Assembly: GCA_002381185.1 (NCBI GenBank)
Contig: DFOA01000064.1
Coordinates: forward strand, 1-64,000
Length of the DNA: 64,000 bases
Source of the DNA: Firmicutes bacterium UBA3553
Lineage (GTDB): Bacteria; Bacillota; Clostridia; Tissierellales; Sedimentibacteraceae
Reading direction: 5' to 3'
Shown: positions 53,772 to 63,281 of the stretch, piece by piece
How the letters are laid out: each line of letters begins with the position of its first letter
Position numbering within the stretch: position 1 is the first letter of the stretch
Made by a program: the position numbers and the translations under genes
The notes under the pieces: generated by a model
Databases searched by the model: none
What the model was told of the DNA's origin: nothing
What the model saw: the letters and a program-made list of their open reading frames with translations, nothing else

Positions 53772-54695
53772 TTATTTATTACTAATTTCGGTCAAGGCTG
53801 TTGCCAGACCGGCGAGACCTTGAATTTCCGACGGTACAATAATCTTTGTTGCCTGACCGTTGGCTGCCTTTTCAAATGCTTCAAAGCTCTTTAATGTAAG
53901 AACCTCTTTATTAAGTTCAACATCCTTTATCATTCTCAAGCCTTCGGCAGTTGCCTTTTGTATACTTAAAATTGCTTCCGCTTCACCTTCAGCTTCTCTG
54001 ATAGATGCTTCTTTTTTAGCTTCCGCTCTTAAGATAGCAGCTTGTTTTTCAGCCTCGGCCTCAAGAATAGCCGATTCTTTTTTACCCTGTGATACTAAAA
54101 TAGCAGCATTTTTTTGACCTTCCGCTATGAGTATTGATTCTCTTTTTTCTCTTTCCGCCTTCATTTGTTTTTCCATTGCATTTTGAATTTCTTTAGGCGG
54201 AATTATATTCTTAACTTCAACTCGGTTAATTTTAATTCCCCAAGGATCAGTTGCTTCATCCAGTACTATTCGCATTCTTGTATTGATAATTTCTCTGGAA
54301 GTCAATGTTTCATCAAGCTCCAGATCTCCGATAATATTTCTCAATGTTGTAGCAGAAAGATTTTCTATAGCAGACATTGGTCTGTCTACGCCGTATGTGA
54401 AAAATTTAGGGTCAGTTATCTGAAAAAATATAACCGTATCTATTTGCATGGTTACATTGTCCTTGGTAATTACAGGCTGAGGCGGAAAATCGACAACCTG
54501 TTCCTTTAAAGATACCTTTTTTGCTATTTTATCAATTAGAGGCACCTTAATATGTAATCCAACACTCCACGTAGTTTGATACGCACCAAGACGTTCAACA
54601 ACGTAGGCCTGTGCCTGAGGAACTACTCTTATATTTGTTACTACTAGTGCTATAACAATTGCAATTATAAATATAAAGCCAATAAATTCTGCCAT
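53772..54695 (-). CDS. SPFH/Band 7 protein (paraslipin/QmcA type)
   Basis: The protein (307 residues) has one N-terminal membrane helix, an SPFH domain (about 25-190, with RVVPQAQAYVVERLGAY), and a coiled coil rich in Ala and Glu repeats (EAEAEKQAAILRAEAKKEA). It forms oligomers at the membrane, in flotillin-like domains. It follows the NfeD gene, the standard partner, on one transcript. Confidence 0.93.
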   Translation of the reverse strand: MAEFIGFIFIIAIVIALVVTNIRVVPQAQAYVVERLGAYQTTWSVGLHIKVPLIDKIAKKVSLKEQVVDFPPQPVITKDNVTMQIDTVIFFQITDPKFFTYGVDRPMSAIENLSATTLRNIIGDLELDETLTSREIINTRMRIVLDEATDPWGIKINRVEVKNIIPPKEIQNAMEKQMKAEREKRESILIAEGQKNAAILVSQGKKESAILEAEAEKQAAILRAEAKKEASIREAEGEAEAILSIQKATAEGLRMIKDVELNKEVLTLKSFEAFEKAANGQATKIIVPSEIQGLAGLATALTEISNK

Positions 54696-54709
54696 TTCAT
54701 AACCTCCTA

Positions 54710-55141
54710 TTATTTTCTTTTTACTATGAGTTTTACACCTTTTATTTCTTTCACAACTACAGGTTCGTCTTTTTCAATTACTTCGTCGTCGATTGACCTG
54801 GCGGACCAGATCTGACCTCTTAAATTAACATAACCCACGTTGTTAAAATTGTTTATTGTTGTTTCAACCTTTGCTGTTTCTCCTATCAGGCTGTCTAAAT
54901 TAGTTTTGTTTTTTCCTACATTCAACTTTTTAACAGCTATAGGTCTTGTCAATACTAAACAAGCTATTGATACAATAAGAAAAACCACTATTTGCACATG
55001 AAGGCCTAATCCGGTAAGATGTATAAACCATGCTACCAGTGCTCCGATTGCAAACCAAATAGTTGTAAGACCCATTGTGGAAGCCTCAATAATAACACAC
55101 GCGGCAATAATAATGAGCCACGCCCATCCTATGTATTCCAT
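54710..55141 (-). CDS. NfeD-family membrane protein
   Basis: A short NfeD protein (143 residues) without the ClpP-like domain: three helices in the first 75 residues and a C-terminal OB-fold (LIGETAKVETTINNFNNVGYVNLRGQIWSA, cited as GYVNLRGQIWSA). It pairs with the SPFH protein encoded next to it. AAGGAGGCGTT precedes the ATG. Confidence 0.9.
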   Translation of the reverse strand: MEYIGWAWLIIIAACVIIEASTMGLTTIWFAIGALVAWFIHLTGLGLHVQIVVFLIVSIACLVLTRPIAVKKLNVGKNKTNLDSLIGETAKVETTINNFNNVGYVNLRGQIWSARSIDDEVIEKDEPVVVKEIKGVKLIVKRK

Positions 55142-55206
55142 AACGCCTCCTTGAATTATTTACTCATATTTATTATATACCACATTTCAATAAAGGTAAA
55201 CAAAAT

Positions 55207-56784
55207 TTAGTCAATTATTCCGCTTAATGTTTGATAAGGATTAACATATGTGTTGTAAATACTCACTGCATAATGAAGATGAGGGCCTGTTGAAAATCCT
55301 GTTGTTCCCACTGTGCCTATTACTTCGCCTTTAGAAACCTTCTGACCTTTTGTGACTGCTATGGTTTCCAGATGATAATAGGATGTAAAAAGACCCATTC
55401 CATGGTCAATAACTACAGTATTTCCCGGAGATAAAAGCCCTTCCATTGCAAATGTAACCACACCGTTGTTTGGAGCCTTCACTTCAGTTCCCAAAGGTGC
55501 AGCAAGGTCCAGCCCCGAATGTCTGTCTGAAGGTTCATTATTAACATATCTTATTTCTGCAAAGTCAGTTGTCAGCTCTCCTTCTACAGGCATGATAAAA
55601 GTACCCTCCCACAGTTTTTCAGGAACGGATTCTGTTCTTGCAGGCTTCACCAACTGTACAAATTCATATATGGCCGCATTGTCGTTGTTAGTGTCATTCA
55701 TTTCCTCAGATACTGTAAGATACTGAGTTTTAAACGACTTGCTTTTTACCGCAAATGTGTTTGTAATTGTATATTCTCTGTTTGTTCCTTTATTTACGAC
55801 TACATTTATATCGTAATCACCCGGCTGCGCATATAAATCTATGGGACATATAAACACGCTTTTTCCTTTATACTTGTACTCCTCTGTTTCCGTTTTTACA
55901 ACATCTGTCTGAAGACTCAGCGTTTCGTCTCCGTTTAAGTTCTCAACCGACACAAGCAGTATATTGCCCGGGTAATTTTCTTTTGTTACTATTGCCACTT
56001 TTGGCGGCATATCTACATTGACGGTAAACATTAATGTCTGGTATCCGTAAAACTGTGAATTATCCTTCAAGCGCCACTGAGCTTGACTTTCAACAGTATA
56101 TTGGCCATCAGAGGTAAGATTCTTTAAGACATCTTGCATGTTTGTTCCGGTGCTGACTAAATTACCTTGCGAATATGCTTTCACCACCTGGCTGTCAGGA
56201 ACCTTTTCATAAACTACGTCCAGCACATCATTTTCTTTCATTTTTATAGTTTCCTGATTAACAGAGCCTTTAATAACGCCTTCCCTTTTTGTATAATGTC
56301 CTTCTATGTCCTTATACGTCCAGTCATATTTCACATCCGGATTCAATTTATCTTCGTTATAATCCAGGTATGTTTTATACAATGTTGAATCTATATATAT
56401 GTAAAAAAAGTTTTCATTTAAAAACAATGCCTTGGCAGAATTGGCATCAACTATGTAATTGTTGTCTTTCTGTGATACATATGCTTTTTTGTTATTTAAA
56501 TCAAAACTTATTTTATAATAATCTAACTGGGAGTTTTTTTTCAATATTAATTCGTAGGCTGTCAAATCTGATATGTTTTCTTCTGTTTTGTTCTTTGTTT
56601 TTATTGCTTTCAACAAAATATCCGCATGTTCGCTGTCACCGGGTATAACTGTCTTTTCGCCGTTTTGCAAATTAATCAGTTCTACTTCCGAAACAGATTC
56701 AAAAATAGTTTCTGTCAATGCGCAGCTTGAGGCAAATAGTGAAGATAACACGCTCAATAATAAAATTAAATATACTTTTTTCAT
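55207..56784 (-). CDS. M23 peptidase, probable cell-wall endopeptidase
   Basis: A secreted protein of 525 residues. The signal sequence KKVYLILLLSVLSSLFASSC ends in a loose lipobox. The C-terminal LytM/M23 domain (about 410-520) has HSGLDLAAP (zinc His and Asp), YYHLETI and GPHLHYAV, all ligands present, so it should cut peptidoglycan cross-links. The middle 350 residues are beta-rich and unassigned. AAAAGGAGG precedes the ATG. Single gene. Confidence 0.9.
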   Translation of the reverse strand: MKKVYLILLLSVLSSLFASSCALTETIFESVSEVELINLQNGEKTVIPGDSEHADILLKAIKTKNKTEENISDLTAYELILKKNSQLDYYKISFDLNNKKAYVSQKDNNYIVDANSAKALFLNENFFYIYIDSTLYKTYLDYNEDKLNPDVKYDWTYKDIEGHYTKREGVIKGSVNQETIKMKENDVLDVVYEKVPDSQVVKAYSQGNLVSTGTNMQDVLKNLTSDGQYTVESQAQWRLKDNSQFYGYQTLMFTVNVDMPPKVAIVTKENYPGNILLVSVENLNGDETLSLQTDVVKTETEEYKYKGKSVFICPIDLYAQPGDYDINVVVNKGTNREYTITNTFAVKSKSFKTQYLTVSEEMNDTNNDNAAIYEFVQLVKPARTESVPEKLWEGTFIMPVEGELTTDFAEIRYVNNEPSDRHSGLDLAAPLGTEVKAPNNGVVTFAMEGLLSPGNTVVIDHGMGLFTSYYHLETIAVTKGQKVSKGEVIGTVGTTGFSTGPHLHYAVSIYNTYVNPYQTLSGIID

Positions 56785-56885
56785 AATACCTCCTTTTGCT
56801 TTATCTTTTGTTTAAAGCATTCTTTTATACATTATATTTTAATTACAGCAATATATTCTGTCGTATATTGCACCAAATTATTCAT

Positions 56886-56931
56886 AAAAAAAGACCTACC
56901 TGCCATTCCGAAGAAAGGCAGGCGGTCTTTA
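56886..56931 (-). terminator. Terminator of the nucleoside ABC operon
   Basis: On the minus strand AAAGACC-CCTGCC pairs with GGCAGG-GGTCTTT, then TTTTTT. Confidence 0.85.
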
Positions 56932-56959
56932 TCATTATCTTCAAACAATTTATTATTAA

Positions 56960-57916
56960 CTATCTTTCTTCTCTGTAATAGTTGACTCCGCAGCCTGCAG
57001 GCTGGGAATTTTCCTTAGATTTTCTTATTGAAGTAATTACAAGCACCATAGCTGTTATAACAAACGGAAGCATGTCATAAAAAGCATTTGGAATTGTAAG
57101 TATAGTCTTTGGAAAATAATATTTTAATACATTAAATGCACCAAATATAAATGAACCAAAGATTGCTTTTGTAGGGCTCCATGCAGCAAAAATAACAAGA
57201 GCCACAGCAATCCAGCCAAGCCCGTTAACGCTGTTGCTCATCCACACGCCACCGTTAATTATCAATGAACAGTATGCTCCTCCTATTCCGCATATGCCTC
57301 CGCCTAAAAGCACATTTATATATTTAAGTTTAGTAACTTTTATTCCTGCTGCATCTGCCGAAGCCGGGTTTTCACCGATGGCTCTCATGTTAAGCCCTGC
57401 TTTTGTATGATTCAGGTATAATCCGCAAATAATTGCAACTACAATGCCTAAGTAAACAAATGGGTTATATTGGAATAGCAGTTTTCCAACCATAGGAACA
57501 TCACTTAATCCCGGTATATTTAAATTGCTCAACTGAGCAGTAATTTGACCAGGAAGCTTCAATGAAGATGTTTTTGAACTTACAATCATATACTCTCCCA
57601 CAAAGTTTGATATGCCTGTACCAAATATGGTAAGAGTAAGCCCTGTTACATTTTGATCTGCCATAAAGGTAATTGTCAACACAGCATAAATTAAAGCTCC
57701 AAGCATTCCTGCCGCAAATGCTGCAATTAGCGCAACAAGAAGACTGTCACTCAAATATCCTGCCATAAAGCCTGCACACGCTCCCATCATCATCATGCCT
57801 TCAACGCCAAGATTCAAATGACCTGATTTTTCATTTAATATTTCTCCCAGCGTTCCAAATAACAGAGGTGTTCCCGCAAATACTGCAGCCACAAGAAAGT
57901 TTATAAATAAATTCAT
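56960..57916 (-). CDS. nupQ: Nucleoside ABC permease (NupQ-like)
   Basis: A permease of 318 residues with about nine helices and the motifs GTPLLFGTLGEILNEKSGHLNLGVEG, cited as EKSGHLNLGVEGMM, and RAIGENPASADAAGI, typical of the BMP-linked BPD_transp_2 group. Last gene of the operon. It shares one base with the other permease gene. Guanosine or another purine nucleoside is the likely cargo in view of the riboswitch. Confidence 0.88.
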   Translation of the reverse strand: MNLFINFLVAAVFAGTPLLFGTLGEILNEKSGHLNLGVEGMMMMGACAGFMAGYLSDSLLVALIAAFAAGMLGALIYAVLTITFMADQNVTGLTLTIFGTGISNFVGEYMIVSSKTSSLKLPGQITAQLSNLNIPGLSDVPMVGKLLFQYNPFVYLGIVVAIICGLYLNHTKAGLNMRAIGENPASADAAGIKVTKLKYINVLLGGGICGIGGAYCSLIINGGVWMSNSVNGLGWIAVALVIFAAWSPTKAIFGSFIFGAFNVLKYYFPKTILTIPNAFYDMLPFVITAMVLVITSIRKSKENSQPAGCGVNYYREER

Positions 57917-59016
57917 TATCTGGCACCTCCCTTATTGTAATGTCCCAATACAAACTTATATCTTATAAAAAATTCGCTTCCTAAAATGAAAAACAATATG
58001 ATACCTTGCAATACGGCTGCGGAATATGTAGATAATCCGTAAGTTGACTGCATTACGCTGCTTCCTTTTTCCAGCACGCTGAACAAAAATGAAACCATCA
58101 GAATTCCAAGAGGATTTAAGTTTGCAAGCCATGCAACTATTATTGCCGTGAAACCCACACCTCCAGCCACAGATGATGCCAGCGTCATATCTGAGCCTGC
58201 AGACTGAATTACTCCTGTGATGCCGCATATACCTCCGCTTATAAGCATAGTCCGAAGTACCACCTTTTTAACATTCATCCCTGCATATCTGGCAGTTGAT
58301 TTACTTTCTCCGACTACACTTATTTCATATCCATGCTTTGTATACCTCATATATACAAATATTACAGCCACAAGTATTAACCCTATAATCCATCCAAACT
58401 GAACTCCTAACACCTTGTCAATCTGAGAGTTTGAGGCAAACCTTGCAATTTTGGGAAACCCGGATGAACCGGGGTCCTTCCACGGACCATCCCTCAAAAA
58501 TGATATTACGTGCAATGCTATATAGTTAAGCATTAAAGTAAATAATGTTTCGTTTGTATTGAACTTGGTCTTAAAGTACGCAGGAATAAGTCCCCATAAG
58601 CCTCCTCCGATAAATCCGACAATAAACATTGCGGCAAGCAGTATGAAATGTGGCCAGTTGCTGTGAAACAAAGCAAAATATGATGAAAACACAGCTCCCA
58701 TTATTATCTGTCCCTCTGCTCCGATGTTCCAGAATCTCATTTTAAATGCCAATATTACTCCCAAAGATGCCATGAGAAGTGGTATCATAATTTTAACTGT
58801 TGCCTGTACTGCCATTTTGCTTCTGAATGCTCCTGAAACTATTGTTCCGTAAAGCTGAATCGGATTATATCCAATCAATAATATAAATAACCCGCCTGCC
58901 GTTAAGGCAAGTATAAAAGCAATTATTCTAAGCCTCATTATTTCCATTTTTGAGCGTTCTGCCCTTTTCACGGTACGAATGAAGGGTTCTTTTGCTTTTT
59001 TATTTATGTTATTCAT
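57916..59016 (-). CDS. nupP: Nucleoside ABC permease (NupP-like)
   Basis: The protein (366 residues) has about ten helices. FKMRFWNIGAEGQIIMGAVF is the typical permease motif of this group. I prefer the ATG at 59016 with AGGGG nine bases upstream; the ATG at 59025 touches that site. It overlaps the ATPase gene by eight bases and NupQ by one. Confidence 0.88.
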   Translation of the reverse strand: MNNINKKAKEPFIRTVKRAERSKMEIMRLRIIAFILALTAGGLFILLIGYNPIQLYGTIVSGAFRSKMAVQATVKIMIPLLMASLGVILAFKMRFWNIGAEGQIIMGAVFSSYFALFHSNWPHFILLAAMFIVGFIGGGLWGLIPAYFKTKFNTNETLFTLMLNYIALHVISFLRDGPWKDPGSSGFPKIARFASNSQIDKVLGVQFGWIIGLILVAVIFVYMRYTKHGYEISVVGESKSTARYAGMNVKKVVLRTMLISGGICGITGVIQSAGSDMTLASSVAGGVGFTAIIVAWLANLNPLGILMVSFLFSVLEKGSSVMQSTYGLSTYSAAVLQGIILFFILGSEFFIRYKFVLGHYNKGGAR

Positions 59017-60544
59017 CCTGATCATCCCCTTTTAAGCTCATTCCTGTCATCATAAGTCCTATTTCTTCCTTTGTTGTTTCCTGTGCATTAACTATTCCTT
59101 TTACTTCTCCATGGCATAAAACCATTATTCTGTCTGACAGTTCAAGCAAGACGTCCAAATCCTCACCTATGAAAAGTATGGCCACGCCTTTTTTCTTTTG
59201 TTCATTTAATAAATCATAAATCAAATATGAGGAATTAATGTCAAGTCCTCTTACAGGATAGGCTGTTATCAGGACGTTAGGATTTGATTCGATTTCTCTT
59301 CCCAGCAATACCTTCTGAACGTTTCCTCCCGACATCATTCTGACAGGCATATCTATATTTTGTGTGACTATATCTAATTTTTTAACCAGCTCTTCTGATA
59401 ACTTTCTTGATGGTTTTGTATCAATAAAAAATCCCTTTTTTTTCTTATAGGACTTAAGCATGACATTTTCGACCATGCCCATAGAGCCCACCAGACCCAT
59501 TCCAAGCCTGTCCTCAGGAACAAAGCTCATGCTTATGCCTAAATTGATAATTTCATCAGGAGATTTTCCGATTATGTTTTCCTTGTTGCAAAGAACTGCT
59601 CCGCCTTTTATTTCAACAAGACCTGCAATAGCCTCACACAGCTCCTTCTGACCGCTGCCTGCAATACCGGCAACTCCAAGTATTTCTCCTCTTTTAAGCT
59701 TAAAGTTTACATTTTTTAATGCCGGCGTTCCGTCTTCGCTCTCCACAGAGAGGTCCACAACATTAAGAATGGTCTTTTTATATTTTGTTTCAGGACGTTC
59801 TATTTTTAAGCTTACAGGTCTTCCAACCATCAGTTCAGTAAGCTCATTTTCATTTGTATGGGAGGTTTTTACTGTGTCTATTAATTTTCCTTTGCGGAGA
59901 ATAGCAACACGATCGCTTATATCCAAAACTTCATGAAGCTTATGTGTAATAATTATTATTGCACTTCCCTGCTCCTTCATTTTGCGAAGAATTATAAAAA
60001 GTTTTTCTGTTTCCTGAGGCGTCAATACGGCTGTAGGCTCATCCAGTATAAGAATCTGTGCTCCTCTGTACAAAACCTTCATTATTTCAACAGTCTGCTT
60101 TTCACTTACTGACATGTTGTATATTTTTTTCTCCGGCTCAATTTCAAGGCCAAATTTATTGCTGATGTTCAATATCTTTTCTTTCAGTATCTTTGGTTTT
60201 TCATATTTTCCCTTGGTCCCCAGAACAATATTATCCATTGCGCTGAAAACATCCACAAGCTTAAAATGCTGATGAATCATTCCAATGCCGTAGTCTATTG
60301 CATCATTTGGAGAACCTATGGATATATCATTTCCTGCAATTGAAATTGTGCCTGCATCAGGGTAATAAATTCCTGAAAGCATATTCATCAATGTTGTTTT
60401 GCCGGATCCGTTTTCTCCAAGCAAAGCAAGAATTTCACCATATTTTATATTAAGATTAATGTTGTCATTGGCAACAACAGTGCCAAACACTTTTGAAATG
60501 CCCTTAAGCTCTATAGCGTAATTAGATTCATATGACTTCTGCAT
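59009..60544 (-). CDS. nupO: Nucleoside ABC transporter ATPase (NupO-like)
   Basis: A double ATPase of 511 residues, as in sugar and nucleoside importers. The first half has Walker A GENGSGKTT, a variant signature MSVSEKQTVEIMKVL and Walker B ILDEPTAVLTP. The second half has a degenerate loop (GIAGSGQKEL), signature MSGGNVQKVLLGREI, and a diverged Walker B. Such an unequal pair is normal for the family. Confidence 0.92.
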   Translation of the reverse strand: MQKSYESNYAIELKGISKVFGTVVANDNINLNIKYGEILALLGENGSGKTTLMNMLSGIYYPDAGTISIAGNDISIGSPNDAIDYGIGMIHQHFKLVDVFSAMDNIVLGTKGKYEKPKILKEKILNISNKFGLEIEPEKKIYNMSVSEKQTVEIMKVLYRGAQILILDEPTAVLTPQETEKLFIILRKMKEQGSAIIIITHKLHEVLDISDRVAILRKGKLIDTVKTSHTNENELTELMVGRPVSLKIERPETKYKKTILNVVDLSVESEDGTPALKNVNFKLKRGEILGVAGIAGSGQKELCEAIAGLVEIKGGAVLCNKENIIGKSPDEIINLGISMSFVPEDRLGMGLVGSMGMVENVMLKSYKKKKGFFIDTKPSRKLSEELVKKLDIVTQNIDMPVRMMSGGNVQKVLLGREIESNPNVLITAYPVRGLDINSSYLIYDLLNEQKKKGVAILFIGEDLDVLLELSDRIMVLCHGEVKGIVNAQETTKEEIGLMMTGMSLKGDDQDE

Positions 60545-60597
60545 GTTTACTCCTATCTTCGCCTCGTTTTAATTATAAGCAATCCAATAAATTATAA

Positions 60598-60670
60598 TGT
60601 CATCCTGAGCTGCTATGAACAATACCCAAATTCATGATATTAGATTCACAGCATGCTGCTCAGAATGACA
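60598..60670. repeat. Palindromic repeat between nupN and nupO genes
   Basis: TGTCATCCTGAGCTGC (60598-60613) and GCTGCTCAGAATGACA (60655-60670) are inverted with two mismatches. The core GTCATYCTGAGC also occurs at 32702-32713. As an intercistronic hairpin it may protect the message of the binding protein. Confidence 0.6.
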
Positions 60671-60696
60671 ATAAAATCATTATAGATAGCTTGGAT

Positions 60697-61884
60697 TTAT
60701 TTAACTTCTACAGTTTTAAAGTACCAGTTGATTCCTCCTGTAATAGTTGCATCATCAAGAGTTTTTCCTTCTTCTCCCACTGTCTTTCCATCATTAGTTT
60801 CAATTACACCATCAAAAACATTGAAGCTGCCGTCAAGAATACTCTTTGTAGCTTCAGCAATGGCTTCCAGAGTTCCTTCTGCTGCTACACTTTCATTCAA
60901 AGCTGAAATATCAACCAGACCTTCAGCCATCCCACCATAATAGTTTTTGCCTGTCCATGTGCCGTTTATAACACTTTCAACTGCTGATGTGTAGTATGCA
61001 GACCAATCCCATACTGCAGAAGTAATGGTAGCCTTTGGTGCATCCTTTGACATATCTGAGTTATAGCCTATTCCGAACGCTCCGGCCTTTTCTGCTTCCA
61101 ACTGAGGGTTAGGAGTGTCGCAGTGCTGTGCAATTACATCGCAGCCTTCTGCCAGCAATGCTTTTGCTGCATTAGTTTCTTCTTCAGGTGAATACCAGCT
61201 GTTAGTAACTTTCACATAAACTTTTGCATCCGGATTCACTGAATATACGCCCATAGCAAATGCGTCGATACCGCCTGTTACTTCCGAATTTTCTTGTCCC
61301 ATAGCTGCAACATATCCGATTAAATTGCTTTTTGTTTTTAATCCGGCTGCAATGCCGCTTAAATATCTTGCCTGATAAATTCTTCCGAAATAATTGTTAA
61401 AGTTTGCTCCGTTGCCTTTGTATCCTGATCCGTGTGAGAATATAACATCAGGATACTCTGCTGCCAATGCTTCCATTGTGTCCATGTAACCCCAGCTTGT
61501 ACCAAAAACAATATTTGCTCCATCTTCTATAGCTTCAAGAATTGCTGTTTCCGTAGCTGTGGGGTCTGTATCATTTACATTATTTTTACGGATAATCTGG
61601 CTGTCATCAAGTCCCAGGTTTTTCTGCATTCCGACTATTCCCTGGTCATGTGCATAGGTATATCCTGAACCATCTGCAGGATTTCCAATGTGTATAACCG
61701 CCACTTTAATATCTTCCTTTGCAATTGCAGGGAATACCCCTTCTGATTCATTTTGTGCAGGTGTTTCTGTCTTTGGTTCTTCAGGTGTTCCTGTCTTTGG
61801 CTGCTCTGTTGCTGCTTCATTAGCACATGCAGAAAGTGAAAGTATCAATACAAGTGATAAAATAATGCTAAGTAGTTTTTTCAT
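60697..61884 (-). CDS. nupN: BMP-family nucleoside-binding lipoprotein (NupN-like)
   Basis: A lipoprotein of 395 residues (signal KKLLSIILSLVLILSLSAC, Cys20) with a linker rich in T, P, E and a BMP/Med fold: VAVIHIGNPADGSGYTYAHDQG and DVIAQHCDTPNPQLEAEKAG, cited here in part. It captures nucleosides for NupOPQ. It is the first gene behind a guanine-type riboswitch, which supports guanosine, inosine or xanthosine as cargo. Confidence 0.92.
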   Translation of the reverse strand: MKKLLSIILSLVLILSLSACANEAATEQPKTGTPEEPKTETPAQNESEGVFPAIAKEDIKVAVIHIGNPADGSGYTYAHDQGIVGMQKNLGLDDSQIIRKNNVNDTDPTATETAILEAIEDGANIVFGTSWGYMDTMEALAAEYPDVIFSHGSGYKGNGANFNNYFGRIYQARYLSGIAAGLKTKSNLIGYVAAMGQENSEVTGGIDAFAMGVYSVNPDAKVYVKVTNSWYSPEEETNAAKALLAEGCDVIAQHCDTPNPQLEAEKAGAFGIGYNSDMSKDAPKATITSAVWDWSAYYTSAVESVINGTWTGKNYYGGMAEGLVDISALNESVAAEGTLEAIAEATKSILDGSFNVFDGVIETNDGKTVGEEGKTLDDATITGGINWYFKTVEVK

Positions 61885-62044
61885 TTTAATCTCCTTATTT
61901 TTTATAAATATCTATGATAAAAAGTAAAACGAACAAATCGCGTTTCTTCTTTTTATTTCACTGTAAGCACAGTCTCGTTCACCAATTTATTTGCTCCTTG
62001 TCGGTCGCATAAATTGGGAATTCGTTGCGGTTAGGGCATACAAA

Positions 62045-62157
62045 AATGCGCCCGGAAATTCAGACGCATCATATAAAACACAAAAACAATCAATAGTCAA
62101 ACAATTTACGGTTGTTTGGTAGAAACTTTGGAACCATATCATCCACATTATATTGAT
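62045..62157 (-). promoter_or_regulatory. Purine (guanine-type) riboswitch with terminator
   Basis: The aptamer is 62089-62157 on the minus strand: P1 ATCAAT/ATTGAT, P2 loop GATATGG, J2/3 TTTCTACC, P3 CAAACAA/TTGTTTG with loop CCGTAAA, and GACTAT with C74, the guanine-specific base. A terminator (ATGCG / CGCAT, TTTTT) is at 62043-62070. CGCATCA upstream of P1 can pair with TGATGCG of the terminator arm, a plausible antiterminator. Ligand should switch the transporter off. Confidence 0.93.
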
Positions 62158-62189
62158 GCGTAATATTTAATTTTGTTAACTTTAATTCT

Positions 62190-62217
62190 ATTATAACAGA
62201 TAAACAGGAATAAGCAA
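62190..62217 (-). promoter_or_regulatory. Promoter of the riboswitch transcript
   Basis: TTGCTT (62212-62217), 16 bases, TATAAT (62190-62195) on the minus strand. Confidence 0.6.
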
Positions 62218-62285
62218 TAACTTTTTTAAATTAATTTTCGTAATAATAGATAATATTTTTAATTTACACAGAGTAAACTTCGTGT

Positions 62286-63038
62286 TTATTTGGTGAGTAA
62301 TCCTACGGGACAATGATCGCTTCCCATATATTCGGGGCATATAAATGCATCCACGAGCTCTTTCTTAAATGACTCTGATGTAACGAAATAGTCGATTCTC
62401 CATCCGATATTTCTTTCTCTCGATTTTGCAAAGTTTGACCACCAGGAGTATGCATCTTCCTTATCAGGATAAAAAAATCTGAATGTATCAATAAACCCTG
62501 CTTCAATAAGCTCTGTCATCTTATTTCTTTCTTCTTCGGTAAATCCCGCATTTTTTTTGTTTGTTTTCGGATTTTTCAAGTCTATTTCCTTGTGAGCCAC
62601 ATTTAAATCCCCGCACATGACAACCGGCTTTTGCTCATTTAGCTTCAGCAGATAATTTCTGAAATCATCCTCCCATTGCATTCTGTAACCGAGTCTTTCA
62701 AGCTCTCTCTTCGAATTTGGAGTATATACATTCACCAGGTAGAACTTATCAAATTCCAGAGTTATGACTCTTCCTTCCTTATCATGTTCCTCAATGCCGA
62801 TTCCATATGCTGCCGACAAGGGCTTTTCCTTAGTAAAAACGGCAGTTCCCGAATAGCCTTTCTTTTCGGCATAGTTCCAAAAGTCATAGTAACCCTCCAG
62901 CTCAAGCTCTATTTGGCCTTCCTGAAGCTTGGTTTCCTGAAGGCAAACAACATCAGCATTTAAATCCTTGAATGTGTCCATAAACCCCTTATTGACACAT
63001 GCTCTTAACCCGTTAACATTCCATGATATTAATTTCAT
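62286..63038 (-). CDS. xth: Exodeoxyribonuclease III
   Basis: The protein (250 residues) is an AP endonuclease/exonuclease of base-excision repair. LISWNVNGLRACVNKGF, VVCLQETKLQEGQ (metal Glu), CGDLNVAHKEIDL and GSDHCPVGLL (catalytic His and Asp) are all intact. AAGGAAGGAGATTTT precedes the ATG. It follows the tautomerase gene but a terminator separates them. Confidence 0.96.
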   Translation of the reverse strand: MKLISWNVNGLRACVNKGFMDTFKDLNADVVCLQETKLQEGQIELELEGYYDFWNYAEKKGYSGTAVFTKEKPLSAAYGIGIEEHDKEGRVITLEFDKFYLVNVYTPNSKRELERLGYRMQWEDDFRNYLLKLNEQKPVVMCGDLNVAHKEIDLKNPKTNKKNAGFTEEERNKMTELIEAGFIDTFRFFYPDKEDAYSWWSNFAKSRERNIGWRIDYFVTSESFKKELVDAFICPEYMGSDHCPVGLLTK

Positions 63039-63065
63039 AAAATCTCCTTCCTTTGTTCTGTATAT

Positions 63066-63085
63066 AAAAAGGGCTTATGCCCTTT
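63066..63085 (-). terminator. Terminator after the tautomerase gene
   Basis: AAAGGGC / GCCCTTT followed by TTATATA on the minus strand. The stem overlaps the tautomerase stop codon. Confidence 0.75.
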
Positions 63086-63272
63086 ATTTTTCATCGCACT
63101 TAAGCACTCCGCCCTGAGAATAATTTTCAAATTCCATTTCCCTGATAATTATTTTCACTGCATCCCTTGGGCAGTTGGCAGTTTCAACAACCGCCTGCGT
63201 TACCTTTTCAGCCAGTGCCCTCTTTTGCTCCAGCGTTCTTCCTTTAAGCATTTCAACTTGAATAATCGGCAT
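63084..63272 (-). CDS. 4-oxalocrotonate tautomerase family protein
   Basis: A mini-enzyme of 62 residues with the catalytic Pro directly after Met (PIIQVEMLKGRTLEQKRALAEKV). Family members form hexamers that move double bonds in unsaturated oxo acids; the true substrate here is unknown. AGGAGGAACAT precedes the ATG. It begins nine bases after the racemase-like gene and is probably co-transcribed with it. Confidence 0.92.
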   Translation of the reverse strand: MPIIQVEMLKGRTLEQKRALAEKVTQAVVETANCPRDAVKIIIREMEFENYSQGGVLKCDEK

Positions 63273-63281
63273 ATGTTCCTC

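Noticed and set aside
60598..60670. Insertion-sequence inverted repeat ends
   Set aside because: The arms are only 57 bases apart with no transposase and no target duplication.
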